From assembly GCA_005880985.1 (NCBI GenBank), contig VBIQ01000015.1, positions 1 to 64,000 on the forward strand: a stretch of 64,000 nucleotides of DNA, in the 5' to 3' direction. Positions 44,110 to 52,300 of this stretch are shown one piece after another. The translations under genes were made by a program, and so were the position numbers. Numbering within the stretch: position 1 is the stretch's first letter; the number at the start of each line of letters is the position of its first letter. Source of the DNA: Chloroflexota bacterium (lineage in GTDB: Bacteria > Chloroflexota > Dormibacteria > Aeolococcales > Aeolococcaceae). Below the pieces are notes generated by a model that worked only from the letters and a program-made list of their open reading frames with translations, was not told the DNA's origin and searched no databases.

Positions 44110-44399
44110 GCCGACGACCTCTGCTTGGCAACCGCCTTGGCGGCGTGGCGGCGGCGCCTCGCCTGGCGCCAGCTGAGGTACTCCTCCGGCACCGGGTCGT
44201 AGCCGCTCTCGAAGAACGGGTTGCAGCGGGCGATCCGCCGCATTCCCAGCCACCAGCCCCGGCGAGATCTGAAGCGGGTGATCGCCTCCTGGGTGTACTG
44301 GGAGCAGCTGGGATGGAAGCGGCAGCTGCTGAACAGCGCGAAGAGCGGTCCCAGAGTGACCCGGTAGAGGCGGATGAAGGCGAGGCTGAGGCTGGTCAT
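44106..44399 (-). CDS. yidD: YidD, membrane-protein insertion efficiency factor
   Basis: A 97-aa DUF37 protein with the family signature [28 protein letters not shown] and [18 protein letters not shown]. It is an amphipathic protein at the membrane that aids YidC. ATG 44399 overlaps the rnpA stop (ATGA). A short basic tail follows the conserved part. Confidence 0.95.
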   Translation of the reverse strand: MTSLSLAFIRLYRVTLGPLFALFSSCRFHPSCSQYTQEAITRFRSRRGWWLGMRRIARCNPFFESGYDPVPEEYLSWRQARRRRHAAKAVAKQRSSA

Positions 44400-44827
44400 G
44401 GAGCAGGCGGACCGGCGGTGGTCAGCCCATTGTGCGCGGCGACCGCCGCCCGAGCGCCGGACGCGGTGGCCGCCGGCGCCTCGTCGCCCGCGCACCGGAG
44501 CCGGGCGACCGCCGCCTCCAGGCTTCGCGCGAGGTGAAGGCCCAACTCGGCCGAGGTCGCCGCCGCCGCGCCCGGCGCGGCGACCACCACCAGGTCGATG
44601 CCCGCCAGCTGCTGCAGCTGCGGTTGCAGCAGGGCCCGCAACCGCCGCCGCAGCCGGTTGCGGACCACCGCGCTCCCCTGGCTGCGGGGAATGCTGAAGC
44701 CGACCCGGGCGACGGCGACCGGGTTGCGCCCGGCGTGGACGCGCAGCGGCCCGCTCATCCCCGAGGCCCGCCACGCGCGGACAGCGACGAATCCGCGCGA
44801 ACCCCTCAGGCGATGCCCGCGGTTCAC
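44396..44827 (-). CDS. rnpA: Ribonuclease P protein component
   Basis: Protein subunit of RNase P, which matures tRNA 5' ends. The RNR motif is visible in [23 protein letters not shown], preceded by [13 protein letters not shown]. It is 143 aa from GTG 44827, which overlaps the rpmH stop (GTGA), with an Ala-rich C-terminal extension beyond the usual 115-120 aa. The ORF-track extension to 45178 is a frame-shifted shadow of rpmH. Confidence 0.93.
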   Translation of the reverse strand: MNRGHRLRGSRGFVAVRAWRASGMSGPLRVHAGRNPVAVARVGFSIPRSQGSAVVRNRLRRRLRALLQPQLQQLAGIDLVVVAAPGAAAATSAELGLHLARSLEAAVARLRCAGDEAPAATASGARAAVAAHNGLTTAGPPAP

Positions 44828-44970
44828 CGGACGGGCGCAGGTGTCAGGCGCTTGCGGCCCTTGCGGCGCCGCGCCTTGATCACCTGCCGGCCTCCCGGGG
44901 TGGACATGCGGATACGGAAGCCGTGGGTCTTGCGCCGGTAGCGCTTCTTCGGCTGATAGGTCCGCTTGAT
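44824..44970 (-). CDS. rpmH: 50S ribosomal protein L34, apparently with an ATC start
   Basis: The frame encodes [20 protein letters not shown] and continues to [12 protein letters not shown], a full L34 of 48 residues. The codon at the Met position is ATC (44970-44968), preceded 9 nt by GGAG. No ATG, GTG or TTG lies in frame upstream. ATC is a rare but permitted initiator; a one-base error in the CCC run before it would instead link to an upstream GTG. It is too short for the ORF track. First gene of the rnpA-yidD-yidC-jag operon. Confidence 0.88.
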   Translation of the reverse strand: MKRTYQPKKRYRRKTHGFRIRMSTPGGRQVIKARRRKGRKRLTPAPVR

Positions 44971-45041
44971 GGGAGTGCACTCCGTGCTCGAAACTCGTCC
45001 GGGGGCTGCCGTAGCGCCGCATCCGGACGGAGGGCGTGCGG

Positions 45042-45050
45042 AGTATACCA
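45042..45050 (-). promoter_or_regulatory. Extended -10 promoter of rpmH
   Basis: TGGTATACT on the minus strand is an extended -10 (TGN plus TATACT), giving a leader of about 65 nt before rpmH. No good -35 precedes it, as is common for extended -10 promoters. Confidence 0.55.
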
Positions 45051-45166
45051 GCCGCCCCGCGCGCCTTCACCGCCAGACGCCGCGCCACCGCCACGTCCGC
45101 TGGGTGCGTGTCAAGGTGCCGCTGTCTGTCAGTCCCGCTGTTGCGGAACCGCCCCCTCCGACCTCG

Positions 45167-45194
45167 TTGACACCTCAACCGCCATTGCTAGACT
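45167..45194 (+). promoter_or_regulatory. dnaA: dnaA promoter
   Basis: TTGACA (45167-45172), a 16-bp spacer and TAGACT (45189-45194) point at dnaA, leaving a leader of about 190 nt that contains DnaA-box-like sequences. This fits autoregulation by DnaA. A ribosome-binding site GGAAGG precedes ATG 45393. Confidence 0.65.
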
Positions 45195-45236
45195 CCTTGG
45201 GCTCCGGCGGGGGGTCCGGCTCCCGGGATCCACGTT

Positions 45237-45304
45237 CCGTCCACAACCCCCGTCACGGCGCCGACAGATTGGCTTATCCACGGCTGTGCACAACCTGTGC
45301 ACGA
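45237..45304. promoter_or_regulatory. Cluster of DnaA-box-like 9-mers upstream of dnaA
   Basis: Four candidate boxes lie together: CCGTCCACA (45237-45245), TTATCCACG (45274-45282, one mismatch to TTATCCACA), TGTGCACAA (45285-45293, reverse of TTGTGCACA) and TGTGCACGA (45296-45304). They lie in the rpmH-dnaA gap, a classic origin location. The whole gap (44971-45392) holds no gene. Confidence 0.6.
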
Positions 45305-45392
45305 GGGAGCCGGGGCGGAACACCCGACCGCCGTTCCTCCGGCATTCCCACCGGACTGACCGCGGCATGGGGAGGCGACCTGGAAGGTGTCA

Positions 45393-46811
45393 ATGGAGTT
45401 CGTACCACGCGGTGGGGGGGCGGGTACGACACCCGCCGATGCCGACCAGATCTGGCAGGCGGCCCAGGAGGAGTTGCGCTTCCAGCTGGCTCGCCCCGGG
45501 TACGAGACCTGGCTGCGCAACGCCGTCCTGCTCGGCTGCGAGGACGGCCGCCGCTGGACCATCGGCGTCCCCACCCGCCTGGCCCGTGACTGGCTCACCG
45601 AGCGCTACGTGCCGCTGATCCGCGAGACGCTCTCCGGCCTACTGGCCCGCGACTGCGAGGTGGTGATCACCGTCGACCCGGCCGCGGCACCCGCCCTCGA
45701 CGAGCCGGCCCCACTCTCGGAGCCGGAGCCGGCCGCGCCCATGGCCGACCTCTTCGAGCCGATCCAGCAGGGGTCGGGCGCCGCACGCCTCAACCCCAAC
45801 TTCACCTTCGCCACCTTCGTGGTGGGCAACAGCAGCCGCTTCGCTCATGCCGCCGCCCGCGCTGTCGCCGACGCTCCTGGACGGGCCTACACCCCGCTCT
45901 TCCTGTACGGCGGCGTGGGCCTGGGCAAGACCCACCTGATGCACGCCATCGGCCATGCGGTGCGCGAGGCCAGCGCCCGCCGTCCTCCGAAGGTCGCCTA
46001 CGTGACCTCCGAGAAGTTCATGAACGAGATGATCGCGTCGATCCAGGAAAACCGGATGAACGACTTCCGGACGCGGTACCGCACCGTCGACGTGCTGCTC
46101 ATCGACGACATTCAGTTCCTTGCCGGCAAGGATCGCACCCAGGAGGAGTTCTTCCATACCTTCAACGCACTGCACGAGGTGCAGAAGCAGATCGTGGTCA
46201 GCAGCGACCGCCCGCCGAAGGACATACCCACGCTAGAGGACCGGCTTCGCAGCCGCTTCGAAGGCGGCCTGATGGCCGACATCCAGCCGCCGGACTTCGA
46301 GACCCGGCTGGCGATCCTCAACAGCAAGCTCGGCACCAACTCCTCGCTGGTCGATGACGAGGTCTGCTCCTTTATCGCCCATCGCATTCAGAAGAACATC
46401 CGCGAGCTCGAGGGTGCGCTCATCCGGGTCCTCGCCCATGCCTCGATGTACGGCCAGCCGGTCAACCTCGAGGTGGCGCAACAGATCCTCGCCGACATCA
46501 TCCCCGACGGCAGCAGCCGTCCCATCTCGGTCGAGCTGATCCAGGAGGTGGTGGCCACCCACTACAACATCTCGCTCGAGGAGATGAAGGGACGGCGTCG
46601 CGACAAGCACATCGTCTTCCCCCGCCAGGTGGCGATGTTCCTGATCCGCGAGGAGACGGCGTCGTCACTGCCCGCCATCGGAGGCGCCTTCGGCGGCCGC
46701 GACCACACCACCGTGCTCCATGCCTTTGAGAAGATCAGCGAGCTCAGCCGCGAGGACGCGCGCCTGCAGGCCGACCTCCGTCACCTGCGCGAGCGCCTGG
46801 CGACGCGCTGA
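45393..46811 (+). CDS. dnaA: DnaA, replication initiator
   Basis: AAA+ initiator of 472 aa. Domain I covers residues 15-90 (IWQAAQEELRFQLARPGYETWL). A short acidic linker follows, then the AAA+ core with Walker A YGGVGLGKTHLMHAIG, Walker B VDVLLIDDIQFLAGK and the arginine finger region RLRSRFEGGL. Domain IV binds DNA (FPRQVAMFLIREETASSLPAIGGAFGGRDHTTV). ATG 45393 has GGAAGG 5 nt upstream; GTG 45387 is an alternative. Divergent from rpmH. Confidence 0.98.
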   Translation: MEFVPRGGGAGTTPADADQIWQAAQEELRFQLARPGYETWLRNAVLLGCEDGRRWTIGVPTRLARDWLTERYVPLIRETLSGLLARDCEVVITVDPAAAPALDEPAPLSEPEPAAPMADLFEPIQQGSGAARLNPNFTFATFVVGNSSRFAHAAARAVADAPGRAYTPLFLYGGVGLGKTHLMHAIGHAVREASARRPPKVAYVTSEKFMNEMIASIQENRMNDFRTRYRTVDVLLIDDIQFLAGKDRTQEEFFHTFNALHEVQKQIVVSSDRPPKDIPTLEDRLRSRFEGGLMADIQPPDFETRLAILNSKLGTNSSLVDDEVCSFIAHRIQKNIRELEGALIRVLAHASMYGQPVNLEVAQQILADIIPDGSSRPISVELIQEVVATHYNISLEEMKGRRRDKHIVFPRQVAMFLIREETASSLPAIGGAFGGRDHTTVLHAFEKISELSREDARLQADLRHLRERLATR

Positions 46812-46829
46812 GTGCCCGAGGGAGGCGGC

Positions 46830-46982
46830 TGTGGACGGCACCTGGACGAGCGGAGCACAGTCCCGGAGCGGCCCTGCGCTGTGACTCGTCTGGGCATGAC
46901 ACGTCCCGGCATCAACAGCCCGTCCCGCGGCGCCAGGCCGGACTCGCAAATCGCCCCGGCCGGTTATCCCCGCTGTGCACCC
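46830..46982. promoter_or_regulatory. dnaA-dnaN intergenic region with DnaA-box-like sites
   Basis: The 261-bp gap has TGTGGACGG (46830-46838, reverse of CCGTCCACA), TTATCCCCG (46964-46972) and TGTGCACCC (46974-46982). Further on are CTCTCTA-C-TAGAGAG, an inverted repeat, and an AT-richer GATTAATCTT stretch near 47020 that could melt. It is a second candidate for part of a split origin. Confidence 0.45.
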
Positions 46983-47072
46983 TCTCTACTAGAGAGTCCT
47001 GATGTACAGATCACCCGGCGATTAATCTTCACCTGGTGACAACCGCCTGCCAACGCTGAGGAACACCCCTCG

Positions 47073-48194
47073 ATGAAGTGCACCGTCTCCTCGTCGGCCC
47101 TGAGTTCCAGCCTGAGCCTGGTCTCGCGCGCGGTGTCACCGCGGTCCACCCTGCCGATCCTGGGCAACGTGCTGGTCGAGACAGGCGACGAGGGTCTGCG
47201 GCTCACCGCAACCAACCTCGATCTGACCATCAGCGTCGCCGTTCCGGCGGAGGTTGCCAGCGAGGGGCGGACCACCATCCCGGCCCGGCTGCTGACCGAG
47301 TACGTGGGGTCGCTGCTCGACGCCCCCTGCACGCTCGAGCTCAACCCCAGCACTCAGGTGCTGCGCCTGGTGTGCGGGATCCATCGGACCAACATCCACG
47401 GCATCGACGCCATCGAGTTCCCCCCGCTGCCGCCTCGCGATACGGGGGCGGGGATCGAGGTGGACGGGCCGGCGCTGGCGGCGGCGGTGACCCAGACGGC
47501 GATGGCGGCCAGCGGCGACGAGGCCCGGCCGGTCCTCACCGGGGTGCTGGTGCAGTTCGACGCCGACCGGCTGACCCTGGTGGCCACCGACGGGCACCGC
47601 CTGGCGGTGAAGACGCTGGAGGTGGCCGGTGGCGGTGAGGACGCACCCACCGGCAGCATCATCGTGCCGGCCCGTCATCTCACCGAGGTCGCCCGGGCCA
47701 TCACCCCGGCGCGCCCGGTGGTGCGGGTCGCGGTCAGCCCCTCCCGCAACCAGGTGTTCTTCACCATGCCCGACCTGGAGATCTCCTCGCGACTAATCGA
47801 GGGGACCTATCCCAACTACGCCCAGGTCATCCCCGGCGAGAGCACCACCACCGTTACCCTGCCCACCTCGGCGCTGTTGCGCGAGACCCGCACCGTCTCC
47901 GTTCTGGCCAAAGATGCCGCCAACGTCGTGCGGCTGCGGACCGGGGACGGGACGCTCACCCTGCTGGCCCAGACCGCCGAGGTGGGCGATGATGAGGCGC
48001 CGTTGGAGGCGAGCGTCAACGGTGACGACCTGCACATCGCCTTCAACGCCCGCTACGTCCTCGATGCCCTGGCCGCGGTCGACTCCGACCAGGTGCAGCT
48101 TTCGTTCAACGGGCCGTTGAGCCCCGGAGTGATCCGCCCGGTGGGAACCGACGACTACCTCTGCATCATCATGCCGGTGCGGGTCCCGATGTAG
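47073..48194 (+). CDS. dnaN: DNA polymerase III beta sliding clamp
   Basis: Ring clamp of the replicative polymerase, 373 aa with three similar domains. Clear family stretches: LPILGNVLVETGDEGLRLTATNLDL, TLVATDGHRLAVK, LIEGTYPNYAQVIP and the terminal CIIMPVRVPM. It follows dnaA in the same direction. A CACCGGCGCCGGTG palindrome follows its stop by 9 nt. Unlike many bacteria, recF is not downstream but opposed. Confidence 0.97.
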   Translation: MKCTVSSSALSSSLSLVSRAVSPRSTLPILGNVLVETGDEGLRLTATNLDLTISVAVPAEVASEGRTTIPARLLTEYVGSLLDAPCTLELNPSTQVLRLVCGIHRTNIHGIDAIEFPPLPPRDTGAGIEVDGPALAAAVTQTAMAASGDEARPVLTGVLVQFDADRLTLVATDGHRLAVKTLEVAGGGEDAPTGSIIVPARHLTEVARAITPARPVVRVAVSPSRNQVFFTMPDLEISSRLIEGTYPNYAQVIPGESTTTVTLPTSALLRETRTVSVLAKDAANVVRLRTGDGTLTLLAQTAEVGDDEAPLEASVNGDDLHIAFNARYVLDALAAVDSDQVQLSFNGPLSPGVIRPVGTDDYLCIIMPVRVPM

Positions 48195-48203
48195 GAGAGG
48201 GCG

Positions 48204-48217
48204 CACCGGCGCCGGTG
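48204..48217. terminator. GC palindrome between dnaN and the DciA-like gene
   Basis: CACCGGCGCCGGTG is a 14-bp perfect palindrome 9 nt after the dnaN stop, between convergent genes. No T-run follows. It may act as a weak bidirectional terminator. Confidence 0.35.
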
Positions 48218-48255
48218 GGCGTCATCGCGCATCCGGCGGAGCCAGGGCTTCTGGT

Positions 48256-48567
48256 TCAACGTCGTCGCGCATCGCCGCCGTCCAGGGGGGTGAATGCCAG
48301 GCGCCGCACCGCGTCGGCGCCGATGCGGGCGTTGACACCGGCGACGATGCGCGGCGACTCCAGCTGGAGCTGGTGGGCGAGGGCGGAGTGGGCGGTGGCG
48401 ACCAGCAGCGCCCCTCGGCGTAACGACACGGCGCGGCAGAGCGGTGCCACCGCAGCCCCGACCACGTCCGCGAAGGCCTCCTGGACCTGGGCCTCGCGGA
48501 CCTGGGCGCGAATCCCCATGCGCCGCAGCGCCGGATCGAAGAGGTCGCTCAGTCGCTGTTCGCTCAT
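48256..48567 (-). CDS. DciA-like (DUF721) protein
   Basis: A 103-aa protein of the DUF721 family, whose DciA members help load the replicative helicase. Family-like stretches are LSDLFDPALRRMG, VQEAFADVVGAAVAPLCR and LRRGALLVATAHSALAHQLQLE. ATG 48567 overlaps the recF stop (ATGA). Its place beside dnaA, dnaN and recF supports a replication role. Confidence 0.85.
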   Translation of the reverse strand: MSEQRLSDLFDPALRRMGIRAQVREAQVQEAFADVVGAAVAPLCRAVSLRRGALLVATAHSALAHQLQLESPRIVAGVNARIGADAVRRLAFTPLDGGDARRR

Positions 48568-49757
48568 GCGCCGGCCGCGCCCGCCAGGGCGGCCGGCGTC
48601 TCGCCGGTGACGCTGACCCGTCCGGCCTCGACGCTCATGTGCCGCACCTCTCCATGGCGCTCGAGGTCGAGGCCGCCGGCCGCGCTGGTGGTCAACAGCG
48701 CCTGAGTGCCGCGCCCGGCCCCGAGCTCGTCGAGCAGCCGGCGGCGGCGCTCGCCGTCGAGCTCGCTGAGGACGTCGTCGAGCAGGAGCACCGGCGTTGT
48801 CCCGGTGGCGGCCGCCACGTGCCGGACCTCGGCCAGCTTCCACGCCAGGACGATGCTGCGTTGCTGTCCCTGCGACGCGGCCGCGCGGGCAGGCCGGCCG
48901 TCGAGGGTGATCACCACGTCGTCGCGGTGGGGCCCGGCCAGGGTGGCGCCGCGGGCGAGCTCGTCCCCGGCACGTCGGCGCAGGGTCTGCGCCAGCGCCT
49001 CGGAGGCGGCCTCGGGATCGGTCGCCGCCGTCTCGCCGCTCTCTCCGTCGACGGCGTAGGCGAGGCCGAGGCGCTCGCTGCCGTCGCTGAGGACGTCGAG
49101 CCCCTCGGCGGCCAGCGGTTGCAGCGCCGCCACCAGGCGGGCGCGGGCGGCCCGAACCCAGCCCCCGGCGCGCACCAACTCCTCGGTGAACCCGGCCAGC
49201 GGGGCCGCCGAGGCCTCGCCGGCCCGGACCCGGCGCAGCAGCGCGTTCCGCTGCTCGAGGACCCGGCGGAAGCGGACCATCTCGGCTGCGGTGCGAGGCT
49301 CGAGCTGGGCGAGGACGACGTCACACAGCCGGCGGCGCGCTTCCGGTGCTCCCTTGACCACCAGCAGGTCCTCCGGCCAGAAGAGCACCACCGGGCACAG
49401 GCCGAGGACGGACCTGGCGGGCCGCGGCCTGCCGTCGAGGCTGATGCTGCGCCCGACCCGCTCCGAGCCGTCGGACCGGTGCAGGCGCAGGTCGATCGTC
49501 ACCGGCGCGGCCGGGCGATGGATGGCGGCCTCGATGTGGGCCGCCGCCTGTCCCCAGCTGATCACGTCGGCGGCGGTGGCGGCGCGGGGTGAACGGGTCA
49601 GAGCGGCGGTGGCGACCGCCTCGAGCAGGTTGGTCTTCCCCTGGGCGTTGCGCCCGGCGATGACGTTGAGCCCGGGACCGAGCTCGATCGTCTCGGCCGC
49701 GTAGTTGCGGAAGGCGAACAGCCGCAGGCGGTCGACCCTGCAGGCGGCCTCGGTCAT
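48564..49757 (-). CDS. recF: RecF, DNA repair and recombination ATPase
   Basis: SMC-like ATPase that loads RecA at gaps, 397 aa. Walker A is IAGRNAQGKTNLLEAV, the signature ASQGQQRSIVLAWKLAEV and Walker B TPVLLLDDVLSELD. It overlaps the DciA-like gene downstream and the glycosyltransferase gene upstream (ATGA at 49754-49757), so the three form a coupled run that faces dnaN. Confidence 0.95.
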   Translation of the reverse strand: MTEAACRVDRLRLFAFRNYAAETIELGPGLNVIAGRNAQGKTNLLEAVATAALTRSPRAATAADVISWGQAAAHIEAAIHRPAAPVTIDLRLHRSDGSERVGRSISLDGRPRPARSVLGLCPVVLFWPEDLLVVKGAPEARRRLCDVVLAQLEPRTAAEMVRFRRVLEQRNALLRRVRAGEASAAPLAGFTEELVRAGGWVRAARARLVAALQPLAAEGLDVLSDGSERLGLAYAVDGESGETAATDPEAASEALAQTLRRRAGDELARGATLAGPHRDDVVITLDGRPARAAASQGQQRSIVLAWKLAEVRHVAAATGTTPVLLLDDVLSELDGERRRRLLDELGAGRGTQALLTTSAAGGLDLERHGEVRHMSVEAGRVSVTGETPAALAGAAGA

Positions 49758-50965
49758 CTGCGTCGGCGGGCGAGGCGCGACACCAGCCCGGCGATCTGGG
49801 CGGTGGCGTGCGGCCGGGCGGCATGGGGCAGAGCGGCGCGCATGGCGGCGAGGGCGGGCGAGCCGGGAGCGCTGAGCTCCGCGACGGCGCCCACCAGGTC
49901 GCGGATTCCGGGGACATATCGCCCCGCGCCGAGGCCGACGACCAGGTCGACGTTGCCGCGCTCCTGGCCGGGCAGGTACGAGGTGAGCAGCAGCGGGAGC
50001 TCACAGCTGAGGGCCTCGGTGATGGCACCGGGCCCGGCCTTGGTGACCACCAGGTCGGCGGCGCCCATCCAGTCCGCCATGTTGTCGACAAATCCGGCCA
50101 CAACGAGCCGGCTGTCCGCGACCAGGCTCTCGAGCCGCCGGCGGAGCCGGGCGTTGCGGCCGCAGATGACCGCAACCTGGAGATCGAGGTTCGCGTCGAG
50201 GAGCGCGGTGGCGCGGCGCTCCAGCCCGCCCGAACCTTCGCCGCCGCCGCTGAGCAGGACCACGAACCGGTCGTGGCCGAGGCCGAGGCGGCGTCGCAGC
50301 TGGGCCCGTGCGGGCGGGGTGTGGCGAAGGAAGCGCGCGTCGACGGGCAGGCCGAGGTCGAAGCAGCGCTCGGGGGCCATCCCGGCGCGGCGGCAGGCGT
50401 CCAGGGCGGCGGGGGAACCGGTGACCAGCGCGTCGACCCCGGCGTAGGTCCAGGCGGCGTGGACGTCGACGAGGTCGGTGATCACGGTGATCAGCGGGAT
50501 GGACGCACCCGGCAGGCGCTGCAGGACGTGGGCGGCGGGATGGTTGAGCAGCGGGTGGAAGGAGACCACCGCGTCCGGGTGCAGGGCGGTGATCACGTCG
50601 TCGAGGCCGGGCTCGACCAGCCGTAGCACGGTGCCGCGCAGGGCGGCGACCGCGGCGCGCGAGTTGGTCGCGCGGAACAATGCTCCCCACACCCACGGTG
50701 CATGCCGGATCAGCGGCGAGTACAGCGCCACCACCCGCCCGACCACTGCCGGCGAGGCGTCGGCGAACGGGTCGAGGACATGAACGCTCCAAAGCCCCGC
50801 CTCGCCGGTCGCCAGGCAGTGCGCCACCGCCATCGCCGAAGCCCGGTGACCGCCGCCGGTGTCGGCGATGAGGAAGAGCAGGTCGCGCGGTGCCGTCGTC
50901 CCGGGTGCCGTGTCCGTGGTCGCGGCCGCGGGTAGGCCGACCCGAGGCCGGGCCGAGATCGCCAT
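49754..50965 (-). CDS. GT28-type glycosyltransferase (MGDG synthase / MurG-like)
   Basis: The 403-aa protein has the MGDG-synthase N-domain opening LFLIADTGGGHRASAMAVAHCL. The C-terminal nucleotide-sugar site includes GFVDNMADWMGAADLVVTKAGPGAITEAL and LPLLLTSYLPGQERGN. It probably adds sugar to diacylglycerol or another lipid at the membrane. ATG 50965 follows TACGGT by 6 nt. Divergent from the MshA-like gene. Confidence 0.87.
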   Translation of the reverse strand: MAISARPRVGLPAAATTDTAPGTTAPRDLLFLIADTGGGHRASAMAVAHCLATGEAGLWSVHVLDPFADASPAVVGRVVALYSPLIRHAPWVWGALFRATNSRAAVAALRGTVLRLVEPGLDDVITALHPDAVVSFHPLLNHPAAHVLQRLPGASIPLITVITDLVDVHAAWTYAGVDALVTGSPAALDACRRAGMAPERCFDLGLPVDARFLRHTPPARAQLRRRLGLGHDRFVVLLSGGGEGSGGLERRATALLDANLDLQVAVICGRNARLRRRLESLVADSRLVVAGFVDNMADWMGAADLVVTKAGPGAITEALSCELPLLLTSYLPGQERGNVDLVVGLGAGRYVPGIRDLVGAVAELSAPGSPALAAMRAALPHAARPHATAQIAGLVSRLARRRR

Positions 50966-50971
50966 GGGAAT

Positions 50972-50981
50972 ACCGTACGCT
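50972..50981. promoter_or_regulatory. Overlapping divergent -10 hexamers
   Basis: TACGGT on the minus strand (50977-50972) and TACGCT on the plus strand (50976-50981) share two base pairs within ACCGTACGCT. Each lies 6-9 nt before its gene start. The two glycosyltransferase genes could hardly be transcribed at the same moment from this site. Confidence 0.5.
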
Positions 50982-50990
50982 CTCAACTCC

Positions 50991-52295
50991 ATGAGGTCCT
51001 CCGCCGCCGTCCCGGGACCGTCGCGTCCGCGCCAGGCACTGGCGGTGCTGTCGGTGCACACCTCGCCGCTGGGCGATCTGGGACGGGGAGAGAACGGTGG
51101 AATGAATCTGGTGGTGCGCCGGCAGTGCGCCGAGCTGGCGGCCCGAGGCGTGCCCAGTGACGTGTTCACCCGGCGCGACGATCCCGGCGCGCCAGCCGAG
51201 GAGTTGATCGCGCCCGGCAGCCGGTTGATCCGCATTCCGGCGGGGCCGGCCCGCCCGCTTCCGAAACACGAGGTGCTTGCCTGGCTGCCCCATTTCACCG
51301 CCGGCGTGGTGGCGCACGCCGCCTCGGAGGGACGCGAGTACCGCCTGGTGCATTCCCACTACTGGCTCAGCGGCTGGGTGGCGCGCGGAGCGGTGCAGCG
51401 CTGGCGGGTTCCGTGGGTGCACAGCTTTCACACCCTCGCCCGGGTCAAGGCCGCCGCCGGGCTGCCCGCCGAACCCCAGCGGGCCGAGGCGGAGGTGGTG
51501 CTCGCCCGCGCCGCCGATCGGCTGGTGGCGATGAGCCTGGCCGAGCAGGCCGACCTGGTCGGCCTCTACCAGGTGTCGCCGGAGCGCATCTGCGTGGTCC
51601 CACCCGGCGTGGACCTCGAGCGGCACTCGCCTCGTCCGGTCGGCGCCGTGCGCCGCCGCATGCACCTCGACGGCCGGCGGGTGGTGCTCTACGTGGGCCG
51701 CCTCGAGCCGCTCAAGGGCGCCGAGATGCTGATCGATGCCGCCGCGCTGCTGGCCGAAGATCCCACCTTCTCCGACGTCGTCACCCTGGTCGCCGGCGAC
51801 GACAGCGGGGACGGCAGCCGCCAGGCCGAGCCCTTTCCCGGTGAACGCGCGCGGCTGATGGCGCTCGCAGCACGGCGGGGCATCGCCCATCGGGTGCGTT
51901 TCCTCGGCGCGGTTCCCCACGCCGAACTCGCCGCCCTCTACGCCCTCGCCGACGTGTGCGTGGTGCCGTCGCTGACCGAGTCGTTCGGACTGGTCGCGCT
52001 CGAGGCGCAGGCGTCGGGCACGCCGGTGGTGGCCACCGCGGTCGGCGGCCTGCGCGACATCGTCGCCGACGGTCTCACCGGCCACCTGATCGGCGGCCGC
52101 CATCCGGCGGCGTTCGCCCGGCGCATCGGCGAGCTGCTGGCCGACCGCGACCGCCGGGCGCGCATGGGCGAGGCGGCGCGGACGCGCGCTGCGCTCTACA
52201 GCTGGGAGCGCAGCGCCGACCGCCTGCTGTCGCTGTACGACTGTGTCGAATCTCCCGAGCCGGCCGCACCGCTGGAGAGCTGCGCCTGTCTCTGA
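50991..52295 (+). CDS. GT4-family glycosyltransferase (MshA-like)
   Basis: The 434-aa retaining glycosyltransferase has the N-terminal acceptor domain with SVHTSPLGDLGRGENGGMNLVVR and VHSHYWLSGWVARG, then VPWVHSFHTLARVK, and the donor domain with VLYVGRLEPLKGAEMLIDA and VVPSLTESFGLVALEAQASGTPVVAT (E-x7-E). It resembles MshA of mycothiol synthesis and sucrose-phosphate synthases. Without mshB or mshC in view, the acceptor is unproved. ATG 50991 follows TACGCT by 9 nt. The HAD gene follows 5 nt after its stop. Confidence 0.87.
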   Translation: MRSSAAVPGPSRPRQALAVLSVHTSPLGDLGRGENGGMNLVVRRQCAELAARGVPSDVFTRRDDPGAPAEELIAPGSRLIRIPAGPARPLPKHEVLAWLPHFTAGVVAHAASEGREYRLVHSHYWLSGWVARGAVQRWRVPWVHSFHTLARVKAAAGLPAEPQRAEAEVVLARAADRLVAMSLAEQADLVGLYQVSPERICVVPPGVDLERHSPRPVGAVRRRMHLDGRRVVLYVGRLEPLKGAEMLIDAAALLAEDPTFSDVVTLVAGDDSGDGSRQAEPFPGERARLMALAARRGIAHRVRFLGAVPHAELAALYALADVCVVPSLTESFGLVALEAQASGTPVVATAVGGLRDIVADGLTGHLIGGRHPAAFARRIGELLADRDRRARMGEAARTRAALYSWERSADRLLSLYDCVESPEPAAPLESCACL

Positions 52296-52300
52296 CAGAG

